12,669 nucleotides of DNA from contig JAEWAK010000047.1 in the NCBI GenBank assembly GCA_023391695.1, forward strand, positions 1 to 12,669. The letters run 5' to 3'. The stretch comes from Bacillota bacterium (GTDB taxonomy: Bacteria; Bacillota; Clostridia; Lachnospirales; Lachnospiraceae). The notes beneath the pieces were generated by a model. It worked only from the letters and a program-made list of their open reading frames with translations. It did not search any database and was not told where the DNA came from. The first letter of the stretch is position 1. Each line of letters starts with the position of its first letter. This document shows, piece by piece, positions 5,747-12,669 of this stretch. The position numbers were made by a program, and so were the translations under genes.

Positions 5747-7606
5747 TTAATGAAAAAAATCATAAACCTGCTTTGCCGCCCTTATGTTCATGGTTTCCAC
5801 CGCAGCCAGTTCCTCCACCTTTGCGGCTTTGATCTCTTCCAGGGACTGGTAATGTTTCATTAAAGCACGCCGCCTTGCAGTTCCGATTCCTTCAATATCA
5901 TCCAGTACGGAATGCACCTGGGTCTTGCCGCGAAGCTGCCTGTGATATTCTATGGCAAACCGGTGGGTTTCATCCTGGATTCTCGTAATCAGTTTAAACG
6001 CTTCACCGTTATGGTCCAGGGGGATTTCTTCATTATTATATAAAAGCCCTCTGGTCCTGTGATTGTCGTCCTTGACCATACCGCAGACCGGAATATTCAT
6101 CTTTAATTCTGCCAGTACTTTTTCCGCTATGTTTACCTGGCCTTTGCCGCCATCCATCAGGATGAGATCCGGATACCGGTTAAAGCTTCCGTATTCCGCG
6201 TCCAGATTCTTTTCCTTTAATTCCTGTTCTTCCTTTAGGCCATGGGTAAGTCGCCTTGTCAGTACCTCCTGCATGGAAGCATAGTCATCGGGTCCTTTCA
6301 CCCATTTTATTTTAAACTTACGGTAATCGTTCCGTTTGGGCTTTCCGTTCTCGTAAACTACCATGGAGCCGACCGATTCAAAACCGCTTATGTTGGATAT
6401 ATCGAAAGCTTCTATACGGGACAGGCCCGGAATATTTAACATTTCCGCAATAGTCCCAAGTGCACCGGTGGTCTTGGCTTCTTCCCGTTTTATCTTTTCC
6501 GCATCCTGCTGCAGAACCATGGATGCATTTTTCCGCGCCAACTCCACAATCCTTTCCTTTTCCCCTTTAACCGGTACTTTAATATATACTTTCTGTCCGC
6601 GCTTGGAAGACAGCCATTCTTCTATGATCTCCGTTTCTTCCAGAGCTTCGCTCAATATCAGTTCACGGGGTATAAACGGAGTCCCTGCATAAAATTGTTT
6701 TACAAAGCTTGTCATTATACTGCTTTTTGTCTCATGTTCCACACCGGTCAGGTAAAAATGCTCCCTTCCGATTAATTTGCCGCTTCGGATAAAAAATACC
6801 TGCACCACGGCTTCATCTCCGGCCGATGCACTGGCCAGGATATCCCTGTCCTCTATTTCACCGCTGGTAATCTTTTGTTTTTCGGAGATCTGTTTTACGC
6901 TGTTTAACAAATCCCTGTATTCGGCGGCTGTCTCGTATTCCATATTCATCGCGGCATCGTTCATCTTCTGTTCTAACTGCTTTGTAACATGTGAAAAATT
7001 ACCGTTTAAGAATTCCAGTACCTGATTGACGGATTCCCTGTAATCTTCTTCGGAAATATAGCCCTGGCAGGGAGCCTTACATTGTTTTATATGGTAATAC
7101 AGGCACGGCCTCTCCTTCCCGATATCTTTGGGCAGATTACGGTTACAGGATCTGGTAAAATAGATCTTCCGTATAAGTTCAATGGTATCTTTTACGGATT
7201 TTGCACTGGTATAGGGGCCAAAATATTTGGCTTTGTCTTTCCCCCTTTGACGGGCAAATAAAATCCTTGGATAAGCTTCCTGGACGGTGACCTTAATATA
7301 AGGATAATTTTTATCATCCTTAAGCATGGTATTATATTTTGGTCTATGTTCTTTAATTAAATTACTTTCCAGGACCAGGGCCTCCAGTTCGGAATCCGTT
7401 ATGATATATTCAAAATACTGGATTCTGGTTACCATCTGCGAAATCTTTGGGGTCAGATTCCGGCTGTTCTGAAAATACTGCCGTACCCGGTTCTTCAGGC
7501 TGATAGCCTTACCTACATATATGATGGTATCATGCTTATCATGCATGATGTATACCCCCGGCCTGGCTGGAAGCTTCTTTAGTTCTTCTTCTATGTCAAA
7601 AAACAT
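5747..7606 (-). CDS. uvrC: Excinuclease ABC subunit C (UvrC)
   Basis: UvrC makes the two incisions on either side of a DNA lesion handed over by UvrA and UvrB. The product has 619 residues, normal for the family. The N-terminal GIY-YIG nuclease is at about residues 15-95 (PGVYIM, then IIYVGKA), making the 3' cut. Four cysteines at 154, 168, 176 and 180 match the cluster reported to hold an iron-sulfur centre in E. coli UvrC. The UVR motif that contacts UvrB is near 212-245. The C-terminal RNase H-like endonuclease has Asp402 (FDISN), Asp485 (LILMDGGKGQ) and His516, making the 5' cut. Helix-hairpin-helix motifs near 570-615 (IEGIGTARRRALM) bind DNA. The start has AAGGAG 7 nt upstream. The spacer to ftsH is 216 nt. 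No truncation or lost catalytic residue is seen. Confidence 0.98.
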   Translation of the reverse strand: MFFDIEEELKKLPARPGVYIMHDKHDTIIYVGKAISLKNRVRQYFQNSRNLTPKISQMVTRIQYFEYIITDSELEALVLESNLIKEHRPKYNTMLKDDKNYPYIKVTVQEAYPRILFARQRGKDKAKYFGPYTSAKSVKDTIELIRKIYFTRSCNRNLPKDIGKERPCLYYHIKQCKAPCQGYISEEDYRESVNQVLEFLNGNFSHVTKQLEQKMNDAAMNMEYETAAEYRDLLNSVKQISEKQKITSGEIEDRDILASASAGDEAVVQVFFIRSGKLIGREHFYLTGVEHETKSSIMTSFVKQFYAGTPFIPRELILSEALEETEIIEEWLSSKRGQKVYIKVPVKGEKERIVELARKNASMVLQQDAEKIKREEAKTTGALGTIAEMLNIPGLSRIEAFDISNISGFESVGSMVVYENGKPKRNDYRKFKIKWVKGPDDYASMQEVLTRRLTHGLKEEQELKEKNLDAEYGSFNRYPDLILMDGGKGQVNIAEKVLAELKMNIPVCGMVKDDNHRTRGLLYNNEEIPLDHNGEAFKLITRIQDETHRFAIEYHRQLRGKTQVHSVLDDIEGIGTARRRALMKHYQSLEEIKAAKVEELAAVETMNIRAAKQVYDFFH

Positions 7607-7649
7607 GGCATACTCCTTTTTAAAAGTTTTCCTGTATCAGAACGTACCT

Positions 7650-7699
7650 AGAACGGACTTAATATTTACTAAAATTTAAGTTAATATCAAGTCCGTTCT
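7650..7699. promoter_or_regulatory. Perfect 11-bp inverted repeat around a candidate uvrC promoter
   Basis: AGAACGGACTT (7650-7660) is repeated inverted at 7689-7699, with an AT-rich 28-bp centre that can add five more pairs after one mismatch. Neither strand has a T-run right after the stem, so it is not a typical terminator. On the minus strand TTGATA (complement of 7685-7690) and AATATT (complement of 7661-7666) are 18 bp apart, a plausible but weak promoter about 50 nt before uvrC. The arms flank or overlap both boxes, as an operator might. It does not match the GAAC-N4-GTTC SOS box. Confidence 0.5.
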
Positions 7700-7764
7700 C
7701 TTATTAATATAAAATCTATAACCTCAGCCGGAGCTATTACTAATATATCTTATGATTCAGACAT

Positions 7765-7815
7765 CCTCCACTGAAAAGTCAAGCCGGACTACAGCCTGCG
7801 GAGGGGAGACTTTCC
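7765..7815 (-). other. Possible H-type pseudoknot in the ftsH 3' untranslated region
   Basis: Just after the ftsH stop codon, two interleaved helices can form on the minus-strand RNA: complement of 7808-7815 with complement of 7773-7780 (8 bp, one G-U), and complement of 7798-7804 with complement of 7765-7771 (7 bp, one G-U). Each helix could also form alone. No U-tract follows, so it is not a classical terminator. Significance is unproven. Confidence 0.3.
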
Positions 7816-7822
7816 TGGCAGC

Positions 7823-9754
7823 TTAGATTCCTGATTCTGCCGGTAAAACTGGATTTTGAGAATCAACCGCAATACCGACTGTATTTTCCCCGTCTTCTGC
7901 TGTCAGGCCTTTCACTTCACGGAATATATCCATGAATTCTTTACCGGTTATGGTTTCTTTTTCTACCAGAAATGCAGCGATCTTATCCAACACATCACGG
8001 TTATCAGCCAATAGGGCTTCCGCTCTCTTATAGCACTCTTTTAAGATTGCCATAACTTCTTTATCAATTTCTGCTGCCGTGGCATCCCCGCAGTTTAATA
8101 CCGCCCTTCCGTCCAGATAACGGTTCTCAATGGATTCCAGGCCCATTAAACCAAACTTTTCGGACATGCCATACTGCGTAACCATAGCTCTTGCAAGCTG
8201 GGTCGCCTTCTCAATATCATTGGAAGCTCCCGTCGTAATGGATTCAAATACCAGCTGCTCTGCGGCACGGCCGCCGTACAGGGTAACAATCCTTGCAATC
8301 AATTCGTCCTTGCTCATAAGGTACTTTTCTTCTTCCGGTACCTGCATTACATAACCTAAGGAACCCATAGTTCTTGGCACAATGGTGATCTTCTGGACCG
8401 GTTCCGCTTTCTTTTCCAGAGCGGTAACCAGTGCGTGGCCGACCTCATGGTAAGCTACGATCTTTTTTTCTTCCTTATTAAGGATACGGTCTTTTTTCTC
8501 TTTTCCGGCTACTACCACTTCTACCGATTCAAAGAGGTCTTCCTGTGTTACTACGGTTCTTCCCTTCTTTACGGCAAGAATTGCAGCTTCATTAATCATA
8601 TTGGCCAGATCAGAACCCACTGCTCCCGAGGTGGCCAGTCCGATAGCTTCCAAATCTACGGAATCATGCATCAACACATCTTTTGCATGTACTTTTAAAA
8701 TATCAATACGTCCCTTTAAATCCGGCTTATCCACGATAACACGGCGGTCAAACCGTCCCGGACGGAGCAACGCTTTGTCCAGAACTTCCGGACGGTTGGT
8801 TGCCGCAAGGATTACCAGCCCCTTAGAGGTATCAAATCCATCCATTTCGGATAAAAGCTGGTTCAAAGTCTGTTCTCTTTCATCATTTCCGCCCCCGTAA
8901 TGGGAATCCCTACTCTTACCGATGGCATCCACTTCATCGATAAATATAATACAGGGCGCCATTGACTGTGCCTGTTTAAACAAGTCCCTTACCCTGGAAG
9001 CACCTACACCCACAAACATTTCAACAAAGTCGGAACCGGATAAGGAGAAGAAAGGTACTTTTGCCTCACCGGCCACAGCTTTGGCCAGCAATGTTTTACC
9101 GGTTCCTGGAGGTCCCACCAGCAGAGCGCCTTTTGGTAATTTGGCACCGATCCTGGTATACTTTCCGGGGTTATGGAGGAAATCCACCAGTTCCGTCAGG
9201 GATTCCTTAGCCTCCTCCTGGCCTGCAACATCTTTAAAATTTACACCGGTTTCTTTTTCCACATAAACCTTGGCATTGCTTTTGCCGACGCCGCCCATCA
9301 TTCCTCCGCCGCTTTTGGATATCATTTTAAATAAAAACCACATTACCAGATAGATCAGAACAAACGGCAGTATCCAGGCCACTATAATATCCAGTATGGT
9401 GGTTCTGCCATCAATCACCTGGGGGTCAATCGTAACATCGGCTTCCAGCAGCCGGTCCGTTAATTTGCTGTCATTCATCAGCCCCGTATAATAGGAAATA
9501 TTATAAAGAGGATTTGGCTGAGTGACCGGTTCAATTACAATTCGGTCCGATTGTACTGAAACAGATTTAACTTCACCTTTATCCAGCATATCTATAAATT
9601 TGTCATAGGAAACTTCAATATTGCTGCCTGCCTTTAACTGGTTTGTCATAAAACTAAACAAAGCCAGAGTAACAATAGCAGCAATCAAAACATAGAAAAA
9701 GGTTTTCTTATTATTCATTCCACGTTTGTTATTGTTATTTTTCTTGTTGTCCAT
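7823..9754 (-). CDS. ftsH: ATP-dependent zinc metalloprotease FtsH
   Basis: FtsH is a membrane-anchored hexameric AAA protease that extracts and degrades membrane and short-lived cytosolic proteins. From the ATG at 9754 the product has 643 residues. An Asn/Lys-rich leader is followed by a first membrane helix (about 19-38), an extracytoplasmic domain, and a second helix (about 122-144). The AAA module has Walker A GPPGTGKT (214-221), pore motif FVGVGA (247-252), Walker B FIDEVDA (271-277) and the second region of homology ending RPGRFDRR (331-338). The protease has HEVGH (436-440), with Asp513 in SNDIEKA as likely third zinc ligand. A frame beginning at 9775 would start upstream of the ribosome site AAGGAGG (9761-9767), which itself sits 6 nt before the ATG at 9754, so the shorter start is chosen. 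The acidic/hydrophobic tail is unremarkable. Confidence 0.98.
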   Translation of the reverse strand: MDNKKNNNNKRGMNNKKTFFYVLIAAIVTLALFSFMTNQLKAGSNIEVSYDKFIDMLDKGEVKSVSVQSDRIVIEPVTQPNPLYNISYYTGLMNDSKLTDRLLEADVTIDPQVIDGRTTILDIIVAWILPFVLIYLVMWFLFKMISKSGGGMMGGVGKSNAKVYVEKETGVNFKDVAGQEEAKESLTELVDFLHNPGKYTRIGAKLPKGALLVGPPGTGKTLLAKAVAGEAKVPFFSLSGSDFVEMFVGVGASRVRDLFKQAQSMAPCIIFIDEVDAIGKSRDSHYGGGNDEREQTLNQLLSEMDGFDTSKGLVILAATNRPEVLDKALLRPGRFDRRVIVDKPDLKGRIDILKVHAKDVLMHDSVDLEAIGLATSGAVGSDLANMINEAAILAVKKGRTVVTQEDLFESVEVVVAGKEKKDRILNKEEKKIVAYHEVGHALVTALEKKAEPVQKITIVPRTMGSLGYVMQVPEEEKYLMSKDELIARIVTLYGGRAAEQLVFESITTGASNDIEKATQLARAMVTQYGMSEKFGLMGLESIENRYLDGRAVLNCGDATAAEIDKEVMAILKECYKRAEALLADNRDVLDKIAAFLVEKETITGKEFMDIFREVKGLTAEDGENTVGIAVDSQNPVLPAESGI

Positions 9755-9915
9755 ACCATACCTCCTTCGTATCATTTATTTAATATTATAATGATAGGTA
9801 TAAAGCTTATTCATATCTATTTGCTCTATTATGCTCGAATCATGACTCCGTATATTAATCGCTTTGATGCGAAATTCTTGTATTAGGGAAAAAAAGAATT
9901 AAATAGACACATTTC

Positions 9916-9944
9916 ATTATAATGTTAGTACAATTATAAATCAA
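9916..9944 (-). promoter_or_regulatory. Sigma-A-type promoter of ftsH
   Basis: On the minus strand TTGATT (complement of 9939-9944) precedes a perfect TATAAT (complement of 9916-9921) by 17 bp. The predicted start near 9909 gives a leader of about 155 nt before the ATG. The -10 lies inside a 10-bp palindrome CATTATAATG (9915-9924). A second TATAAT (complement of 9785-9790) sits nearer the gene but lacks a good -35. No CIRCE or CtsR-type heat-shock operator was found. Confidence 0.55.
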
Positions 9945-10017
9945 TACATATGTCATGAATTTTTTCTGTTCTAAATAAAAAATATATTAACTTTTTTTAT
10001 TTTTTTTAAAATTATAC

Positions 10018-10046
10018 TGGATTTATTTAATCAATGATAGTATAAT
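10018..10046 (+). promoter_or_regulatory. Candidate promoter of a short plus-strand transcript
   Basis: A perfect TATAAT at 10041-10046 is preceded after 17 bp by TGGATT (10018-10023), only three of six to the -35 consensus. Initiation would fall near 10053, giving an RNA of about 135 nt ending at the terminator at 10136-10187. Confidence 0.3.
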
Positions 10047-10052
10047 AGCTTG

Positions 10053-10187
10053 TGATTGTTTAAAAATGTACTTGCCAGGTTGTAAGTATATGAGAGTGAT
10101 AAATGTGTAAGAATGGCTCTACCCTTGTTTAAAACGCCTTAAACCGATGGAACGCGTGTTAACATCGATTGTTTTTAGGGCTTTTTT
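10053..10187 (+). ncRNA. Candidate small RNA or leader RNA, family unknown
   Basis: The stretch between a -10 box and an intrinsic terminator contains no credible reading frame: the only short one (ATG at 10066, 14 codons) has no ribosome site. It is less AT-rich than the flanks, and its 3' half, including GGAACGCGTG within the terminator loop, looks structured. It does not match any riboswitch, 6S or signal-recognition RNA that I can recognise. It could be a stand-alone small RNA, or the first part of a very long pyrG leader with an attenuator. Only the terminator is well supported. Confidence 0.25.
10136..10187 (+). terminator. Intrinsic terminator in the ftsH-pyrG spacer
   Basis: GCCTTAAA (10136-10143) pairs with TTTAGGGC (10174-10181) with one G-U pair, and an inner CGATG/CATCG stem (10145-10149 with 10163-10167) adds five pairs beyond an internal loop. 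Six T follow at 10182-10187. No protein gene precedes it on this strand, which implies a short untranslated transcript. Confidence 0.7.
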
Positions 10188-10500
10188 CATTATTCAACCT
10201 ACCTGCAAAAATATACCAGTAGGTTATAAGATCATATCAAAGTGGATTGCGGATAACTGCTTTGCAAAAACCGGCAGCAGTACATTACGTAGATCTGCTT
10301 TTGTTATGAGCAAGAGGTAAAGCAGGAGGAAATGGTTTTGCAATAAGATATGATTTCTTTCGTTATTTGTAAAAACAAAGGATTTATAAATAACGGATTT
10401 TGCTATGCGTTTAAGGCAGGGACGGAACAAAAAATCCCTACAGCGTTTGCAGGAAATTATTCATGATTCACTATACAATTTATATTTGCGGGGAAAATAA
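10188..10500. other. Non-coding spacer with several hairpins
   Basis: No gene is supported here. Seen are a perfect 7-bp hairpin (10196-10202 with 10219-10225), a 7-bp hairpin with two G-U pairs (10238-10244 with 10258-10264), a perfect 8-bp hairpin (CGTTATTT 10361-10368 with 10388-10395), and an imperfect direct repeat (10402-10421 versus 10438-10455). The density of inverted repeats suggests a structured RNA or remnants of repeats rather than random spacer. Confidence 0.4.
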
Positions 10501-10506
10501 ATGGTA

Positions 10507-10534
10507 TTAACTGCAACTTATATCCACATAAAAT
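10507..10534 (+). promoter_or_regulatory. Candidate pyrG promoter
   Basis: TTAACT (10507-10512) and TAAAAT (10529-10534) are 16 bp apart, four and five of six matches to consensus. Initiation near 10541 would give a leader of about 113 nt containing the hairpins at 10556-10593 and the pyrG ribosome site. Other weak candidates exist upstream, such as TATACA at 10472. Confidence 0.35.
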
Positions 10535-10555
10535 TAATCGAATAATCCAACCAGG

Positions 10556-10593
10556 TATCAAAGTGTAACAAGCGGGTGGATATCCGCTTTGAT
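10556..10593 (+). promoter_or_regulatory. Alternative hairpins in the pyrG leader
   Basis: ATCAAAGTG (10557-10565) can pair with CGCTTTGAT (10585-10593; nine pairs, one G-U). A shorter inner stem AAGCGG/CCGCTT (10570-10575 with 10584-10589) uses part of the same right arm and excludes it. No T-run follows, so this is not a terminator; it lies about 60 nt before the start codon. The G-slippage attenuator known for Bacillus pyrG (GGGC start, terminator) is not seen. Confidence 0.4.
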
Positions 10594-10653
10594 CTGAAAA
10601 AGGTAAGCGTGTAACTAATTAATTTATATTATAATCAAAGGAGGAATCATAGA

Positions 10654-12258
10654 ATGGGAGTTAAGTATGTATTTGTAACCGGAGGCGTTGTATCTGGCTT
10701 GGGAAAAGGTATCACCGCCGCCTCTTTAGGCAGGCTGTTAAAAGAGCGCGGATATCATGTAACAATGCAAAAGTTCGATCCTTATATCAATATTGACCCC
10801 GGTACCATGAATCCAATTCAGCATGGTGAGGTCTTCGTGACGGATGATGGTGCAGAAACTGATCTTGATTTAGGTCATTACGAGCGATTTATCGACGAAA
10901 GTTTAACAAAACAATCCAATGTAACGACAGGTAAAATATATTGGTCCGTTTTATCCAAAGAAAGGCGCGGTGATTTCGGCGGCGGCACTGTACAGGTCAT
11001 CCCTCACATTACCAATGAAATCAAAAACCGTTTTTACCATAACGACGGATGTGATGAAACACAGATCGCCATCATCGAGGTCGGCGGTACTGTAGGTGAC
11101 ATTGAAAGTCAGCCATTTCTTGAAGCGATTCGCCAGTTCCAGCACGAAGTTGGACACGAAAACGCTATTCTTATCCATGTAACCTTAATCCCCTACTTAA
11201 AAGCTTCCGGTGAAATGAAAACCAAACCTACCCAGGCCAGTGTAAAAGAACTCCAGGGAATGGGAATACGCCCGGATATCATTGTTTGCAGGACCGAACT
11301 TCCTTTAGAACCCAGTATCAAAGATAAAATAGCCCTATTTTGTAATGTTCCAAGCAACCATGTGATTCAAAATCTGGACGTAGAGACCTTGTATGAAGCT
11401 CCTTTAGCATTGGAGAAAGAACATTTAGCCAATATCGCCTGCGAATGCCTTGCATTGGAATGTCCTACACCGGACCTGACGGCTTGGGAAAATATGGTCG
11501 AAGCATTAAAACATCCCTTAAAAGAAGTAACCGTTGCTTTAGTCGGCAAATATACCCAGCTGCATGATGCTTATATCAGTGTGGTTGAATCCCTGAAACA
11601 CGGGGCAGTTGCCCACAATGCATCCATTAACATAAAATGGATTCCTTCCGAAACCTTAACCGATGAAAATGCAGTCGGTATGCTGTCCGATGTAAGCGGA
11701 ATCTTAGTTCCCGGCGGTTTCGGTGACAGAGGTATCGAAGGTAAAATCTCTGCCATCAAATATGCCCGTGAAAACAGTATTCCATTCTTAGGCCTGTGCT
11801 TGGGAATGCAATTGGCCATCGTAGAATTCTCCCGCCATGTAATTGGTTTTAAAGATGCCCACAGCGTGGAACTTGATCCGGGTACCAGTCATCCGGTAAT
11901 CCATCTCATGCCTGAGCAGGACGGCATCGAAGACATCGGCGGAACATTAAGATTAGGTTCCTACCCCTGTGTATTGGATGAATCCAGTAAAGCTTACGCG
12001 TTATACGGCCAGAAAACGATCCATGAAAGGCACCGTCACCGCTATGAAGTCAACAACTATTACCGTGAAGACTTTATCCGGGGCGGAATCAAGTTATCCG
12101 GTTTATCACCGGACGGCCGTATCGTTGAAATGATGGAATTAGAAAATCATCCCTGGTTTGTTGCCACCCAGGCTCACCCGGAATTTAAATCCCGCCCGAA
12201 CAGGCCGCATCCTTTATTTAAAGGCTTTGTGGGGGCTGCTTTGGAGAATCAGAAATAA
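10654..12258 (+). CDS. pyrG: CTP synthase
   Basis: CTP synthase converts UTP to CTP using ATP and glutamine-derived ammonia, the last step of pyrimidine nucleotide synthesis. The product has 534 residues, the normal length. The N-terminal synthase domain begins with the P-loop GGVVSGLGKGITAASLGRLL (10-29), followed by FDPYINIDPGTMNP (41-54) and IEVGGTVGDIES (141-152). The C-terminal class I glutamine amidotransferase has the oxyanion region GGFGDRG (354-360), nucleophile Cys382 in GLCLGMQ, and catalytic His508 and Glu510 in AHPE. All catalytic residues are present. AAAGGAGG at 10637-10644 is 9 nt before the ATG. It is transcribed away from ftsH and ends in its own terminator, so it appears monocistronic. 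Confidence 0.99.
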   Translation: MGVKYVFVTGGVVSGLGKGITAASLGRLLKERGYHVTMQKFDPYINIDPGTMNPIQHGEVFVTDDGAETDLDLGHYERFIDESLTKQSNVTTGKIYWSVLSKERRGDFGGGTVQVIPHITNEIKNRFYHNDGCDETQIAIIEVGGTVGDIESQPFLEAIRQFQHEVGHENAILIHVTLIPYLKASGEMKTKPTQASVKELQGMGIRPDIIVCRTELPLEPSIKDKIALFCNVPSNHVIQNLDVETLYEAPLALEKEHLANIACECLALECPTPDLTAWENMVEALKHPLKEVTVALVGKYTQLHDAYISVVESLKHGAVAHNASINIKWIPSETLTDENAVGMLSDVSGILVPGGFGDRGIEGKISAIKYARENSIPFLGLCLGMQLAIVEFSRHVIGFKDAHSVELDPGTSHPVIHLMPEQDGIEDIGGTLRLGSYPCVLDESSKAYALYGQKTIHERHRHRYEVNNYYREDFIRGGIKLSGLSPDGRIVEMMELENHPWFVATQAHPEFKSRPNRPHPLFKGFVGAALENQK

Positions 12259-12371
12259 ATCAGAATAAATAAATTAAATTTAAATAAATCGGAAATAGGA
12301 CGAAATGATATTAAAATAACCGAATAATATAATTTCTGATAGTAATTCGGGTTTATGAAATATATGTATAG

Positions 12372-12412
12372 AAAAACAAGTTCATGGCTTTAATGGGTAT
12401 GGACTTGTTTTT
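12372..12412 (+). terminator. Intrinsic terminator of pyrG
   Basis: AAAAACAAGTTC (12372-12383) pairs with GGACTTGTTTTT (12401-12412), 12 pairs with one G-U, extended inward by about three more. The A- and T-runs at the base are typical, and the last five bases are T. A weaker imperfect hairpin (12318-12353) lies between it and the stop codon. Confidence 0.85.
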
Positions 12413-12610
12413 ATTATGCCTGATTACCAGTTATTCTGTTGGCCATGCGAGTCAAAACGGATATTCCTGGTCCGCTACGCTACTTGCTCATAACCTTATA
12501 CCTGCTGTGCAGGTACTTCAGTCGGAGCATGAACTACGGCTTAAAAGTTAAGTCCCTAACCCACCGCTTACACTCCGTTAAGGAGGCCACTGAAAAAGTT
12601 CCTGTTACAA
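12413..12610. other. Non-coding stretch with a GC-rich repeat-like core
   Basis: From about 12450 to 12590 the sequence is noticeably richer in G and C than its flanks. It contains a perfect 7-bp hairpin with a 3-nt loop (TACCTGC 12499-12505 with 12509-12515) and several short inverted repeats such as CTCC/GGAG near 12580. An open frame from a TTG at 12439 has no ribosome site and runs into the next promoter, so no gene is called. It may be a dispersed intergenic repeat or a gene remnant. Confidence 0.35.
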
Positions 12611-12640
12611 TTGAATGTACTATTTAGTATCTGATATAAT
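12611..12640 (+). promoter_or_regulatory. Promoter of the next gene, which starts beyond the window
   Basis: TTGAAT (12611-12616) precedes TATAAT (12635-12640) by 18 bp, and TGA directly before the -10 makes it an extended -10. Initiation is expected near 12647. Confidence 0.65.
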
Positions 12641-12656
12641 TATTGTATCAAAATGT

Positions 12657-12664
12657 GGAGGTGA
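12657..12664 (+). promoter_or_regulatory. Strong ribosome binding site at the window edge
   Basis: GGAGGTGA is fully complementary to the 16S rRNA tail. The window ends five bases later, so a start codon is expected within the next few bases. The predicted leader is very short, about 25 nt. Confidence 0.75.
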
Positions 12665-12669
12665 TACGA

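Noticed and set aside
7650..7699. LexA/SOS box upstream of uvrC
   Set aside because: The inverted repeat arms do not fit GAAC-N4-GTTC spacing; the half-sites are 28 bp apart.
10066..10110. 14-codon leader peptide in the candidate small RNA
   Set aside because: There is no ribosome binding site and no codon bias or amino-acid run suggesting an attenuator peptide.
10332..10346. Four-codon frame after AGGAGG in the pyrG upstream spacer
   Set aside because: The spacing between the Shine-Dalgarno-like sequence and the ATG is only about two bases, and the frame is too short to judge.
10224..10430. 68-codon open frame on the minus strand in the ftsH-pyrG spacer
   Set aside because: It begins with TTG, lies across several inverted repeats, shows no family resemblance, and has only a poor AGGGA-like sequence upstream.
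10570..10589. T-box-like GGGTGG...CCGC upstream of pyrG
   Set aside because: The spacing differs from the T-box consensus GGGTGGNACCGC, no stem I specifier region or terminator alternative is visible, and a tRNA-controlled CTP synthase would be unusual. A simple hairpin explains it.
10541..10653. Bacillus-type pyrG attenuation by G slippage
   Set aside because: No GGGC at a plausible transcription start and no intrinsic terminator between promoter and gene.
12439..12627. 62-codon open frame after pyrG
   Set aside because: It begins with TTG, has no ribosome binding site, has no recognisable protein features, and its end overlaps a strong promoter for the next gene.

Overview
The window looks like chromosomal DNA from a low-GC anaerobic Firmicute of the class Clostridia, most likely Lachnospiraceae or a close relative. 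This rests on protein wording (WhiA, HprK, MurB and UvrC of clostridial type), strong AGGAGG-type ribosome binding sites, AT-rich spacers and gene order. No species is claimed. There are nine convincing protein genes, all core functions, and no sign of prophage, insertion sequence or CRISPR array.

Layout. Positions 1-355 hold no gene but are dense in structure: a 50-bp direct repeat present twice, then three closely packed hairpins, the last of which terminates the leftward operon. From 9754 down to 356 eight genes run leftward: ftsH (membrane AAA protease), uvrC (nucleotide excision repair), hprK (HPr kinase/phosphorylase), a ROK-family glucokinase, murB (peptidoglycan precursor synthesis), rapZ (P-loop nucleotide and amino-sugar sensor family), whiA, and an HPr-family protein. 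ftsH and hprK each have a good sigma-A-type promoter; uvrC has a weaker one lying between the arms of a perfect 11-bp inverted repeat. Positions 9755-10653 form a long divergent spacer with the ftsH promoter, a possible small terminated RNA on the plus strand, and the pyrG leader. pyrG (CTP synthase) runs rightward and ends at a strong terminator at 12372-12412. The last 250 bases are non-coding and end with a clear promoter and Shine-Dalgarno sequence for a gene that starts just beyond the window.

How the genes fit together. hprK to the HPr-like gene reads as a carbon-status and cell-wall module. HprK phosphorylates HPr-family proteins on Ser46 in response to glycolytic intermediates, glucokinase feeds glycolysis, RapZ-family proteins sense amino-sugar supply (in E. 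coli), and MurB uses UDP-GlcNAc-derived precursor. The terminal HPr-like protein is the most interesting item: it keeps Ser46 but has Glu instead of the phosphotransfer His15. It therefore resembles Bacillus Crh, which is also encoded just after whiA, rather than a working PTS HPr. The gluconeogenesis factor gene yvcK, which sits between rapZ and whiA in Bacillus, is missing here.

Other points of interest are a pair of related hairpins at 273-311 and 3463-3499 whose arms have diverged while keeping pairing, and repeated hairpins flanking the pyrG upstream region.
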